Source: Flavobacterium succinicans LMG 10402 (lineage in GTDB: Bacteria > Bacteroidota > Bacteroidia > Flavobacteriales > Flavobacteriaceae). From it: a DNA stretch of 64,000 nucleotides. The stretch is taken from positions 124,001 to 188,000 of the forward strand of contig NZ_JATV01000005.1 of NCBI RefSeq assembly GCF_000611675.1, read 5' to 3'. The notes under the pieces are model-generated. The model was given only the letters and a program-made list of their open reading frames with translations. It was not told the origin of the DNA and made no database searches. Below are positions 43,357-51,747 of the stretch, one piece after another (the first letter of the stretch is position 1; every line of letters starts with the position of its first letter). The translations under genes and the position numbers were made by a program.

Positions 43357-46300
43357 ATGAAAAAAACCACCCTTTGGCTTGCTTGCATAGGAATACTATC
43401 AGCGAGCAGTGTACTAGCACAAGATAAAATAATACTTAAAGGTAAAGAATTGTTTGGCGACATGCAGGCCAGACACCTTGGACCTGCTTTAATGAGCGGA
43501 AGAATTACAGATATAGAAATGCATCCAACAAACAATAAAATTGTTTTTGCAGGAACAGCCGGTGGTGGTGTTTGGAAAAGTAACGATGGGGGTGCTTCGT
43601 TTAATTCGGTATTCGATGATCACATTCAATCCATAGGATGTGTGGCTATTGATCCTTCAAAACCTGACCAAAACATTTGGGTCGGAACTGGAGAAACATG
43701 GACTAGAAATAGTGTTTCTATGGGAGATGGGATATACAAATCTACCGATGGCGGACAAAACTGGAAAAATATGGGCTTGCCAAAATCAGACCGTATTAGT
43801 TCCATCATTGTAGATCCAAAGAACAGCGATATTGTTTGGGCTGGTGTTCTTGGCGCATTATGGGGTGATAGTGATGAAAGAGGTATTTACAAAACAACTG
43901 ATGGTGGAACTACTTGGAATAAAGTGTTTTTTGTAGACAACAAAACAGGCTGCTCCGACTTGATTATTGACCCTAAAAATAGTAATATTATGTATGCTTC
44001 TTTTTGGGAATTCCGAAGAACGGGTTGGTCATTCAGCTCAGGAGGCACTAAATCTGCTTTGTACAAAACAACCGATGGCGGTAAAACTTGGAACAAAATT
44101 CACAACGGATTCCCTACTGGACAATTAGGTCGAATAGCTATTGCTGTAGCTCCTTCAAATTCCAACATTTTATATTCCGTTTTAGAAACCGAAAAAGCGG
44201 AATTGAACGGATTGTATCGTTCTGATGACGCTGGAGCTAGCTGGAAACACTTGAATAGTGATTTTGGATTGGTTGTACGTCCTTTTTACTTTTCAAGAAT
44301 TACCATTGATCCAAAAAACGCAGATATAGTAGTGAAAGGCGGATTAAATGGTTCTATTAGTAGAGATGGTGGAAAAACCTTTAAAAATCTTGGCTACATG
44401 CACTCTGATATTCACGATATTACTTTTGACAATAATGACAGTAACAGAATGTATTGTGCTACAGACGGTGGTGTATACAGAAGCTGGGATGGCGGAAACA
44501 CTATGGAAATGGTCAGCAATTTACCTGTTTCACAGTTTTACCATGTTAGTATTGATGACAAAGAACCATTCAACGTTTATGGAGGTTTACAAGACAATGG
44601 TTCTTGGTATGGTCCGTCAAAAAGTCCCGGAGGAATAGAGTCTAGAGACTGGACAAGAATTGGTCAAGGTGATGGCTTTAGGGTGATCAAACATCCAACA
44701 AAGAACATTATTTACAGCGAAATGCAAGGAGCTGAAAATGTTTGGCGTTACAACACAGATACACAAGAATTAATTACAATTCAACCTTTGGCAGTAAAAG
44801 GCGATCCAAAATTGCGTTTCAATTGGAATGCACCAATGGAAATTAGTAAAAAACAACCCGATCGTTTTTATATGGGAAGTCAATACGTTCACAAATCAGA
44901 AGATATAGGGCTTACATGGACCAAAATCTCTCCGGATTTAACCACCAAAGATCCATTAAAAATGGACACTACAAAATCAGGTGGATTATCTGTTGACAAT
45001 TCTGGTGCAGAACAACATTGTACCATTTTTACCATCGCAGAATCTCCTCTGAACGAAAAAGTAATTTGGGCAGGAACCGATGATGGTAATGTACAAGTAA
45101 CAAAAGATGGTGGAAAAACATGGACCAATGTAGCGGCTAATATCACTGGACTTCCAAAAAACACTTGGTGCTACCACATTGAAGCTAGTACGTTTGGTGA
45201 AGGAACCGCTTATGCTGTTTTTGAAGGCCATGCCAAGAATGATTACACACCTTACGCCTACAAAACAACTGACTTTGGTAAAACTTGGAAATCCATCATT
45301 ACGCCTGATATCGATGGTTTTGTGCGTAACATTCAAGAAGATTTTACCAATGAAAACTTATTGTTTTTAGGAACCGAAAAAGGATTGTATATCACAATTG
45401 ATGGAGGAGCTAACTGGTCTCATTTCACTAACAAAATGCCATCAGTTGCAGTACATTATATGGAATTGAGTACCAAAACTAATTCGTTGGTTATGGCAAC
45501 ACATGGACGTGGTGTTATTGTATTAGATGATATTACGCCATTGCGCCAAATTACACAAGACGTTCTGGCTAAAGACGTTCATTTCTTTACATTGAAACCT
45601 GCTGTTATCGAAGAACAATCAAGCTTTGGTTCTACGGCTACAGAATTGGAATTTGTGGGCAGTAATCCATCCACAAGTGCACAGATTATCTACTACCTGA
45701 AAAAGAGACATACTTTAGGAAAAATGGACCTTGAAATTCAAGACGAACAAGGCAATAAAATTATTAGTTTGCCTGCTGGTAAACAAAAAGGGATTAATGT
45801 AGTAACTTGGGATTACAACATGAAAAACCCAAAAATTGCTGCTGCCAAAACCTTATCCTTTGCAGGATTTACTTCACCACGCGTTCAAGAAGGAAATTAC
45901 AAGGTAGTATTAACAAAAGGAAAAGAAACCTTTACGCATGCTTTTAAGGTATTGAATGACCCAAAAAGTAGTATTTCATTATCCGATAGAGCCAAACAAA
46001 AAGAAACTACACGAGAGTTGTTCAACAAAAATGAAGAACTAGCTTACGCAGTGTATGAAATTGACGAAACCGTTAAATTACTAGATCAATTGATCGCTAA
46101 AAATAAAGGTTTTGCAAAAAGTGGTACAAAAATCAAAAACGATTTTGAGACTGTAAAAGCTAAAATGGTAGTTACTACTGGTGATGGCTACGTAGCTTCG
46201 GCAGAACCTCAGTTGAGAGAGAAATTAGGCGCACTTTATGCTTCTATCGCTGGGAATTTCTCGGCTCCTTCGCCCTCTCAATTAGAAAACAAAGAAGCTA

Positions 46301-46437
46301 TCCTACAACGTTTTGATAATGAAATGAAAGAATTTAAAACTATTAAAACTAAAAACGAAGCCACTTATTTGAAACAAGCCAAAGAACAAAATATTCCATT
46401 TACTCTTAAAACGTATACAGAGTTTGTAGCAGAATAA
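43357..46437 (+). CDS. Large secreted BNR/Asp-box repeat (VPS10-like) protein
   Basis: A 1026-residue protein with signal peptide MKKTTLWLACIGILSASSVLAQ. Asp-box repeats of the SxDxGxTW type recur through the first 700 residues: SNDGGASFNSV, STDGGQNWKNM, TTDGGTTWNKV, TTDGGKTWNKI, SDDAGASWKHL, SRDGGKTFKNL, TKDGGKTWTNV, TTDFGKTWKSI and TIDGGANWSHF. This forms a VPS10/sialidase-like beta-propeller. The C-terminal 300 residues are beta-rich, then helical (DRAKQKETTRELFNKNEELA). No sialidase RIP motif was seen, so a catalytic sialidase is unlikely; such proteins are often misnamed as glycosyl hydrolases. Its ligand is unknown. Confidence 0.88.
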   Translation: MKKTTLWLACIGILSASSVLAQDKIILKGKELFGDMQARHLGPALMSGRITDIEMHPTNNKIVFAGTAGGGVWKSNDGGASFNSVFDDHIQSIGCVAIDPSKPDQNIWVGTGETWTRNSVSMGDGIYKSTDGGQNWKNMGLPKSDRISSIIVDPKNSDIVWAGVLGALWGDSDERGIYKTTDGGTTWNKVFFVDNKTGCSDLIIDPKNSNIMYASFWEFRRTGWSFSSGGTKSALYKTTDGGKTWNKIHNGFPTGQLGRIAIAVAPSNSNILYSVLETEKAELNGLYRSDDAGASWKHLNSDFGLVVRPFYFSRITIDPKNADIVVKGGLNGSISRDGGKTFKNLGYMHSDIHDITFDNNDSNRMYCATDGGVYRSWDGGNTMEMVSNLPVSQFYHVSIDDKEPFNVYGGLQDNGSWYGPSKSPGGIESRDWTRIGQGDGFRVIKHPTKNIIYSEMQGAENVWRYNTDTQELITIQPLAVKGDPKLRFNWNAPMEISKKQPDRFYMGSQYVHKSEDIGLTWTKISPDLTTKDPLKMDTTKSGGLSVDNSGAEQHCTIFTIAESPLNEKVIWAGTDDGNVQVTKDGGKTWTNVAANITGLPKNTWCYHIEASTFGEGTAYAVFEGHAKNDYTPYAYKTTDFGKTWKSIITPDIDGFVRNIQEDFTNENLLFLGTEKGLYITIDGGANWSHFTNKMPSVAVHYMELSTKTNSLVMATHGRGVIVLDDITPLRQITQDVLAKDVHFFTLKPAVIEEQSSFGSTATELEFVGSNPSTSAQIIYYLKKRHTLGKMDLEIQDEQGNKIISLPAGKQKGINVVTWDYNMKNPKIAAAKTLSFAGFTSPRVQEGNYKVVLTKGKETFTHAFKVLNDPKSSISLSDRAKQKETTRELFNKNEELAYAVYEIDETVKLLDQLIAKNKGFAKSGTKIKNDFETVKAKMVVTTGDGYVASAEPQLREKLGALYASIAGNFSAPSPSQLENKEAILQRFDNEMKEFKTIKTKNEATYLKQAKEQNIPFTLKTYTEFVAE

Positions 46438-46464
46438 TTAAATTTTCAAAACCAAATCAGTAAA

Positions 46465-46491
46465 AACGCTAACTTCGGTTAGCGTTTTTTT
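46465..46491 (+). terminator. Terminator with UUCG tetraloop after the BNR gene
   Basis: AACGCTAAC and GTTAGCGTT enclose TTCG, a very stable C(UUCG)G loop, followed by a T run. Confidence 0.9.
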
Positions 46492-46493
46492 AT

Positions 46494-46527
46494 TATCGGA
46501 TGGGTAAATATTTTTATTTATCCGATA
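46494..46527. promoter_or_regulatory. Operator-like inverted repeat before the Fic gene
   Basis: TATCGGAT (46494-46501) and ATCCGATA (46520-46527) are exact inverted repeats, and inside them GTAAATA and TATTTA continue the symmetry. They lie just upstream of the -7 box at 46535, covering the -33 region. The layout suits a repressor site, perhaps for the Fic protein's own helix-turn-helix. Confidence 0.55.
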
Positions 46528-46534
46528 TTAATTG

Positions 46535-46542
46535 TATTTTTG
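46535..46542 (+). promoter_or_regulatory. -7 box directly before the Fic start
   Basis: TATTTTTG matches TAnnTTTG and ends 7 bp before the ATG at 46550. Transcription from it would start at or next to the ATG, giving a leaderless mRNA. Confidence 0.5.
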
Positions 46543-46549
46543 TGGGGTT

Positions 46550-47503
46550 ATGTGGAAAATAGATTTTGGATATCGGGAAGAATTTCAATCAACGTTTGAA
46601 CGATTGTATCAAAAAAAGCAAGATTTGCAAAATAGCAGACCCTTGCCCACCATCGCTTTGAATAAAATCAAAGAAAGCTTATCTATAGAATGGACCTACA
46701 ATTCCAATAGTATAGAAGGAAACACCTTAACACTTAGAGAAACACAAATGGTCTTGCAAGAAGGAATTACTATTAAAGGGATTTCCTTGAGAGAACATTT
46801 TGAAGCACACAACCACGATAAAGCCATTGATTACCTTTTTTCGATAATCAATGATAACTATGTATTACGAAGTATTGATATATTATCGTTACACGGTTTG
46901 GTATTACGCTCGATTGAAGATGATTTCGCAGGCAGATTACGTAATGGAGGTGTCCGCATTTCGGGAGCCAATTTTATTCCTCCCAATGCAAACAAAGTTT
47001 CTGATTTACTAGATGAATTGATTGACTTCATTAACACCAACCCTTTAAATCTAAACGATATTGAGTTGGCCACCATCTTTCATCACAAATTAGTTTGGAT
47101 TCATCCTTTTTTTGATGGCAATGGAAGAACAGTTCGTTTGAGTATGAATTTGCTATTGATGCGATGTGGTTTTCCACCAGCTATCATACTCAAAAACGAT
47201 AGAAAAAAATACTATGAAGCCCTCAATCAAGCCAACAATGGGAACTATCAAAAACTAATACTTTTGATGAGTCAAGCATTGGAACGAAGTTTGAATATTT
47301 ACCTTAATGCTATGCCTGATAGCAACAACGACTTTCAGACAATAGCTACTATTGTTAGTGAACCAAGCAGCCCTTACGGACAAGAATATGTTAGTTTATT
47401 AGCTCGAACGGGAAAAATAGACGCCTACAAAGAAGGCCGAAATTGGTATACCACCAAAGAGGCCATTGAAGCCTATATCAGCTCCAGAAAAAGAAAGCGC
47501 TAA
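46550..47503 (+). CDS. Fic family protein with C-terminal helix-turn-helix region
   Basis: A 317-residue Fic protein, likely an AMP-transferase. The start is ATG 46550; an upstream TTG overlaps the promoter. The Fic motif HPFFDGNGRTVR (185-196) is complete. The inhibitory motif S52xxxE56G57 (SNSIEGN) lies N-terminal, making it a class II autoinhibited enzyme. The C-terminal 55 residues (EYVSLLARTGKIDAYKEGRN, then WYTTKEAIEAYISSRKRKR) look like a MerR/excisionase-type DNA-binding domain. An inverted repeat in its promoter suggests autoregulation. Its stop lies inside a terminator stem. Confidence 0.93.
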   Translation: MWKIDFGYREEFQSTFERLYQKKQDLQNSRPLPTIALNKIKESLSIEWTYNSNSIEGNTLTLRETQMVLQEGITIKGISLREHFEAHNHDKAIDYLFSIINDNYVLRSIDILSLHGLVLRSIEDDFAGRLRNGGVRISGANFIPPNANKVSDLLDELIDFINTNPLNLNDIELATIFHHKLVWIHPFFDGNGRTVRLSMNLLLMRCGFPPAIILKNDRKKYYEALNQANNGNYQKLILLMSQALERSLNIYLNAMPDSNNDFQTIATIVSEPSSPYGQEYVSLLARTGKIDAYKEGRNWYTTKEAIEAYISSRKRKR

Positions 47504-47525
47504 CCCAAAAAGTTGGCGCTTTTTG
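47496..47525 (+). terminator. Terminator overlapping the Fic stop codon
   Basis: AGCGCTAAC and GTTGGCGCT pair (one G-T) with a T run after. The stop codon TAA is part of the stem. Confidence 0.75.
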
Positions 47526-47583
47526 TATCCCTTTTTTAACACAATCTTCGATAGTGTTCTACCAAAAGAATAAATCAAAATAG

Positions 47584-47591
47584 TAACTTTG
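47584..47591 (+). promoter_or_regulatory. -7 box before uvrA
   Basis: TAACTTTG matches TAnnTTTG, 29 bp before the ATG at 47621. No -33 TTG. Confidence 0.5.
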
Positions 47592-47620
47592 CTTCCGACC
47601 TATTCGGAATTTGCAAAATT

Positions 47621-50452
47621 ATGCTAGATACAAACAATACCATTGAAGTTCAAGGTGCTCGCGTTCATAACCTAAAAAACATCGACATTGCGATTCCTAG
47701 AGAAAAACTCGTTGTCATAACAGGACTTTCGGGTTCGGGAAAATCATCCTTGGCTTTCGATACTATTTATGCCGAAGGACAACGCCGTTATGTAGAAACA
47801 TTTTCGGCTTATGCCCGACAATTTTTAGGGGGGCTAGAACGTCCAGATGTTGATAAAATCGATGGTCTTTCGCCTGTGATTGCTATTGAACAAAAAACGA
47901 CTAGCAAAAGCCCGCGTTCTACCGTGGGAACAATTACTGAAATATACGATTTCTTACGTTTGTTATATGCGCGTGGTGCTGATGCCTACAGTTATAATAC
48001 GGGAGAAAAAATGGTTTCCTACTCTGATGAGCAAATCAAAGAATTAATCATTCAGGATTTTAATGGAAAAAGAATCAATATTTTGGCTCCAATCATTCGA
48101 GCGAGAAAAGGACATTATGCCGAACTCTTCCAACAAATTACCAAACAAGGTTTTCTAAAAGTAAGAGTTAATGGCGAAATTGTAGACATTACTCCCGGAA
48201 TGAAACTCGACCGTTACAAAACACACGATATAGAAATTGTAGTGGATAGAATTGTAGTTGATACTTCTGATGACATACAAAAACGTTTGTCCGAAAGTAT
48301 CAACACTGCTATGCATCACGGTGAAAATGTATTGATGATTTTGAATCAGGATACGAATGAGGTACGCTTTTTTAGCCGTAATTTGATGTGCCCTACTACT
48401 GGAATTTCGTATCAAAATCCTGAACCCAATTTGTTTTCTTTCAACTCACCAAAAGGAGCTTGCGAACACTGCAATGGATTAGGAACTATTAATGAAATCA
48501 ATACCAAAAAAATCATTCTCAATCCAAAATTATCCATCAAAGCGGGTGGTTTTGCTCCGCTTGGAGAATACAAGTCGTCTTGGATTTTTAAGCAATTGGA
48601 AACTATTGGCGAAAAATTCCATTTCAAAATAACGGACCCCATCGAAAAAATTCCAGCTGAAGCTATGGAAATGATTTTGAATGGTGGTAAAGAAAAATTT
48701 GCAGTTCAATCGAAAGATTTGGGCGTTACGAGAGAGTACAAAATTGATTTTGAAGGTATTTCGCATTTCATCAAAAACCAACACGACGAAAGTGGTTCTA
48801 CTGCTATCAAGCGTTGGGCTAAAGAGTTTATGGATGAAATTGCTTGTCCGGTTTGCGAGGGCTCTCGCCTTAAAAAGGAAGCTAATTATTTTAGAGTAAA
48901 CGAAAAGAATATTTCTGAATTGTGTACTATGGACATTTCAGAATTGACCGCTTGGTTTTTGGATTTAGAAAATCATTTGACAGACAAACAAAAACGAATT
49001 GCTACAGAAGTCATAAAAGAAATTAAAGATAGATTAGCGTTTTTGATGAATGTTGGGTTAAATTATTTGGCGTTAAGCCGAAGCTCAAAATCACTTTCTG
49101 GTGGTGAAGCACAACGTATTCGTTTGGCTACCCAAATCGGTTCGCAATTGGTGGGTGTGCTTTATATTTTAGATGAGCCGAGTATTGGTTTACATCAAAG
49201 AGACAATGAAAAATTGATTCATTCGCTTGAGCAATTGCGTGATATTGGTAATTCGGTTTTGGTCGTTGAGCACGATAAAGACATGATTGAACGTGCGGAT
49301 TATGTAATTGATATTGGTCCAAAAGCGGGAAAATATGGAGGAGAAATCATTAGTATTGGGACTCCTCAAGAAACCTTAGCATCCAATACTATAACTGCAC
49401 AGTATTTGAATGGAACTATGAAGTTTGACATTCCAAAAAAACGCCGAATTGGCAATGGAAAATTTCTAAAACTAACTGGAGCAACTGGAAACAATCTAAA
49501 AAATGTTTCTATAGAAATTCCGCTAGGACAAATGATTTGTGTAACAGGTGTTTCGGGAAGTGGAAAATCTACTTTAATCAACGAAACCCTCTACCCTATC
49601 TTGAATGCTTATTATTTTAACGGAGTCAAAAAACCACAACCTTATAAAAAGATTGAAGGTTTGGAACATATCGATAAAGTAATTGACATTGACCAAAGTC
49701 CAATTGGAAGAACGCCGCGTTCTAATCCTGCGACTTACACTGAGGTTTTTACCGAAATCCGCAATTTGTTTACGATGACTTCCGAAAGTATGATTCGGGG
49801 TTACAAAGCGGGACGCTTTAGTTTTAATGTAAAAGGTGGTCGTTGCGAAACCTGTGAAGGTTCAGGGGTTCGAACTATCGAAATGAACTTTTTACCAGAT
49901 GTGTATGTAGAATGCGAAAGCTGTCAAGGCAAACGATTTAATAGAGAAACCCTTGAAATTCGCTACAAAGGCAAATCGATTTCGGATGTGTTAGATATGA
50001 CGATTGATGAAGCGGTACCGTTTTTTGAAAATATCCCAAAAATATATAGAAAAGTCAAAACCTTGCAAGATGTTGGTTTGGGTTATATCACTTTAGGACA
50101 ACAAAGTACCACGCTTTCTGGTGGTGAGGCGCAACGTATTAAACTAGCAGGAGAATTATCTAAAAAAGATACAGGAAATACTTTTTATATTTTAGACGAA
50201 CCTACTACTGGTTTGCATTTTGAGGATATTCGAGTGTTGATGGATGTAATTAATCGATTGGTAGATAAAGGAAACACTGTTTTGATTATCGAACACAATA
50301 TGGATGTCATTAAACTCGCCGATTACATCATTGACATTGGTCCTGAAGGCGGAAAAGGTGGCGGACAGCTCGTAGCTAAAGGCACACCTGAAGAAATCAT
50401 TAAAGTAAAAAAGAGTTATACTGGCTTGTTTTTAAAGAAAGAATTAGCATAA
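47621..50452 (+). CDS. uvrA: Excinuclease ABC subunit A
   Basis: Damage-recognition ATPase of nucleotide excision repair, 943 residues as usual. It has two ABC modules: Walker [13 protein letters not shown] (near 35) and [12 protein letters not shown] (near 645), with signatures [12 protein letters not shown] and [12 protein letters not shown]. Zinc-binding Cys pairs occur at CEHCNG, CPVCEG, and CETCEGSG...CESCQG. UvrA works with UvrB and UvrC to excise bulky lesions; none of these is adjacent. A promoter box precedes it, and two tandem copies of intergenic repeat family 2 follow. Confidence 0.98.
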   Translation: MLDTNNTIEVQGARVHNLKNIDIAIPREKLVVITGLSGSGKSSLAFDTIYAEGQRRYVETFSAYARQFLGGLERPDVDKIDGLSPVIAIEQKTTSKSPRSTVGTITEIYDFLRLLYARGADAYSYNTGEKMVSYSDEQIKELIIQDFNGKRINILAPIIRARKGHYAELFQQITKQGFLKVRVNGEIVDITPGMKLDRYKTHDIEIVVDRIVVDTSDDIQKRLSESINTAMHHGENVLMILNQDTNEVRFFSRNLMCPTTGISYQNPEPNLFSFNSPKGACEHCNGLGTINEINTKKIILNPKLSIKAGGFAPLGEYKSSWIFKQLETIGEKFHFKITDPIEKIPAEAMEMILNGGKEKFAVQSKDLGVTREYKIDFEGISHFIKNQHDESGSTAIKRWAKEFMDEIACPVCEGSRLKKEANYFRVNEKNISELCTMDISELTAWFLDLENHLTDKQKRIATEVIKEIKDRLAFLMNVGLNYLALSRSSKSLSGGEAQRIRLATQIGSQLVGVLYILDEPSIGLHQRDNEKLIHSLEQLRDIGNSVLVVEHDKDMIERADYVIDIGPKAGKYGGEIISIGTPQETLASNTITAQYLNGTMKFDIPKKRRIGNGKFLKLTGATGNNLKNVSIEIPLGQMICVTGVSGSGKSTLINETLYPILNAYYFNGVKKPQPYKKIEGLEHIDKVIDIDQSPIGRTPRSNPATYTEVFTEIRNLFTMTSESMIRGYKAGRFSFNVKGGRCETCEGSGVRTIEMNFLPDVYVECESCQGKRFNRETLEIRYKGKSISDVLDMTIDEAVPFFENIPKIYRKVKTLQDVGLGYITLGQQSTTLSGGEAQRIKLAGELSKKDTGNTFYILDEPTTGLHFEDIRVLMDVINRLVDKGNTVLIIEHNMDVIKLADYIIDIGPEGGKGGGQLVAKGTPEEIIKVKKSYTGLFLKKELA

Positions 50453-50455
50453 TTT

Positions 50456-50509
50456 AAAAAAAGTTCCGCAGGAACGACTATATTGTAGCAACGAATTTTA
50501 ATACGTTGA
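50456..50509 (+). repeat. Intergenic repeat family 2, tandem copy 1
   Basis: Reads AAAAAAGTTCCGCAGGAACG, a spacer, TTGTAGCAACG, then AATTTTAATACGTTGA. The GTTCC/GGAAC hairpin is intact; the second palindrome has decayed. Starts 4 bp after the uvrA stop. Confidence 0.78.
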
Positions 50510-50530
50510 CATCCAAAAAAAACATAATTT

Positions 50531-50583
50531 TAAAAAAGTTCCGTAGAAACGACACTTTTGTAGCAACAGATTTTAATCCGTTG
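50531..50583 (+). repeat. Intergenic repeat family 2, tandem copy 2
   Basis: Reads AAAAAAGTTCCGTAGAAACG, a spacer, TTTGTAGCAACA, then GATTTTAATCCGTTGAA. Direct tandem of the copy at 50456, about 75 bp apart start to start. Confidence 0.78.
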
Positions 50584-50608
50584 AAAATAAATATAAAATT
50601 AGAAGCAT

Positions 50609-51337
50609 ATGAAATTAGAAGATTTTGATAACGACGAAGACAAAGTAATTCAAGACAAATTAAAACGAAAAACGTGGAATGAAATTCGCACGAATGATAG
50701 TTGGGCAATTTTCAAAATTATGTCCGAATTCGTTAATGGATACGAAACTATGAGTCGTATTGGCCCTTGTGTGACTATTTTTGGTTCGGCAAGGATTAAG
50801 CCAGGCGCACCGTATTATTTATTGGCCGAAAAAATTGCTTACAAAATCAGTAAAGCGGGCTATGGTGTAATTACTGGCGGTGGCCCTGGAATTATGGAGG
50901 CAGGAAACAAAGGCGCTCATTTAGGTGGAGGAACTTCGGTTGGATTGAATATAGAATTGCCGTTTGAACAACATTTCAATCCTTATATTGACCACGATAA
51001 GAACCTGAATTTTGACTATTTCTTCGTGCGCAAAGTGATGTTTGTAAAATACTCACAAGGATTTGTTGTCATGCCTGGTGGTTTTGGCACCATGGATGAA
51101 TTGTTTGAAGCGATTACTTTAATTCAGACCAAAAAAATTGGCAAATTCCCAATCATTTTAGTAGGTACTCAATTTTGGTCAGGCTTAATTGACTGGGTCA
51201 AAAGTGTTTTGGTTGAAAGAGAACACACTGTTAGCGAAGACGATTTGAACTTGTTTAAAATCGTTGATACAGAAGACGAAGTGCTAGATGTGTTGGATAA
51301 ATTTTATAAGAAATACGATTTAAGTCCGAATTTCTAA
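50609..51337 (+). CDS. LOG-family (TIGR00730) Rossmann-fold protein
   Basis: A 242-residue protein of the LOG/TIGR00730 family. The signature PGGFGTMDELFEAITL and the nucleotide-binding ITGGGPGIMEAGNKGAHLGG are both present. In plants and some bacteria LOG proteins release cytokinin bases from ribosides by phosphoribohydrolase activity; related bacterial proteins (PpnN) hydrolyse purine and pyrimidine nucleotides. Cytoplasmic. It is separated from uvrA by two tandem repeats and ends in a terminator at 51344. Confidence 0.92.
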   Translation: MKLEDFDNDEDKVIQDKLKRKTWNEIRTNDSWAIFKIMSEFVNGYETMSRIGPCVTIFGSARIKPGAPYYLLAEKIAYKISKAGYGVITGGGPGIMEAGNKGAHLGGGTSVGLNIELPFEQHFNPYIDHDKNLNFDYFFVRKVMFVKYSQGFVVMPGGFGTMDELFEAITLIQTKKIGKFPIILVGTQFWSGLIDWVKSVLVEREHTVSEDDLNLFKIVDTEDEVLDVLDKFYKKYDLSPNF

Positions 51338-51343
51338 AGTTAC

Positions 51344-51375
51344 AAAACTGCCTTTGATAGGCAGTTTTGCTTTTT
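51344..51375 (+). terminator. Terminator after the LOG-family gene
   Basis: AAAACTGCCT and AGGCAGTTTT around TTGAT, then GCTTTTT. Confidence 0.85.
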
Positions 51376-51747
51376 ATTATACCCTTTTGGACTTGCTTTT
51401 TTTTTAAAATTATATTGCTTTAAAAGTTGCAGTGAAAATGTGTTTTTTCTTTTTATTAAGTACCAGTGAGTAATGGCTAAGAGTTTGATATCACGTTTCA
51501 ATCTGTTTACAAAAACCTTTTAAATAATTTATGACAATATACATTTCTTGCTACTTAGTAAATCCTTTTGAGTTATTTTAAATTGTTTTTTGAAAGAATA
51601 GCATTAACTTTATTGACGCACAACAACTAACTTAATTCAACAAATTTACTTAGATTGGTTGAATGCTATACTAACATTCAAATCCGCTTTTTTTGAACTA
51701 TTACCAACTTTAGTCCTATTGTTTACCACCAAACTACCATAAAATTG
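51376..51747. other. 372-bp gene-free stretch
   Basis: Between the LOG-family terminator and the M1-like gene. AT-rich; I see no gene, RNA or repeat. The promoter of the next gene should be here but shows no exact TAnnTTTG box. Confidence 0.5.

Noticed and set aside
43357..46437. Sialidase
   Set aside because: Many Asp-boxes are present but no RIP motif or arginine triad could be found, so the catalytic assignment is not supported.
46532..46549. TTG start for the Fic protein
   Set aside because: It overlaps the -7 box; the ATG at 46550 gives the standard N-terminus.
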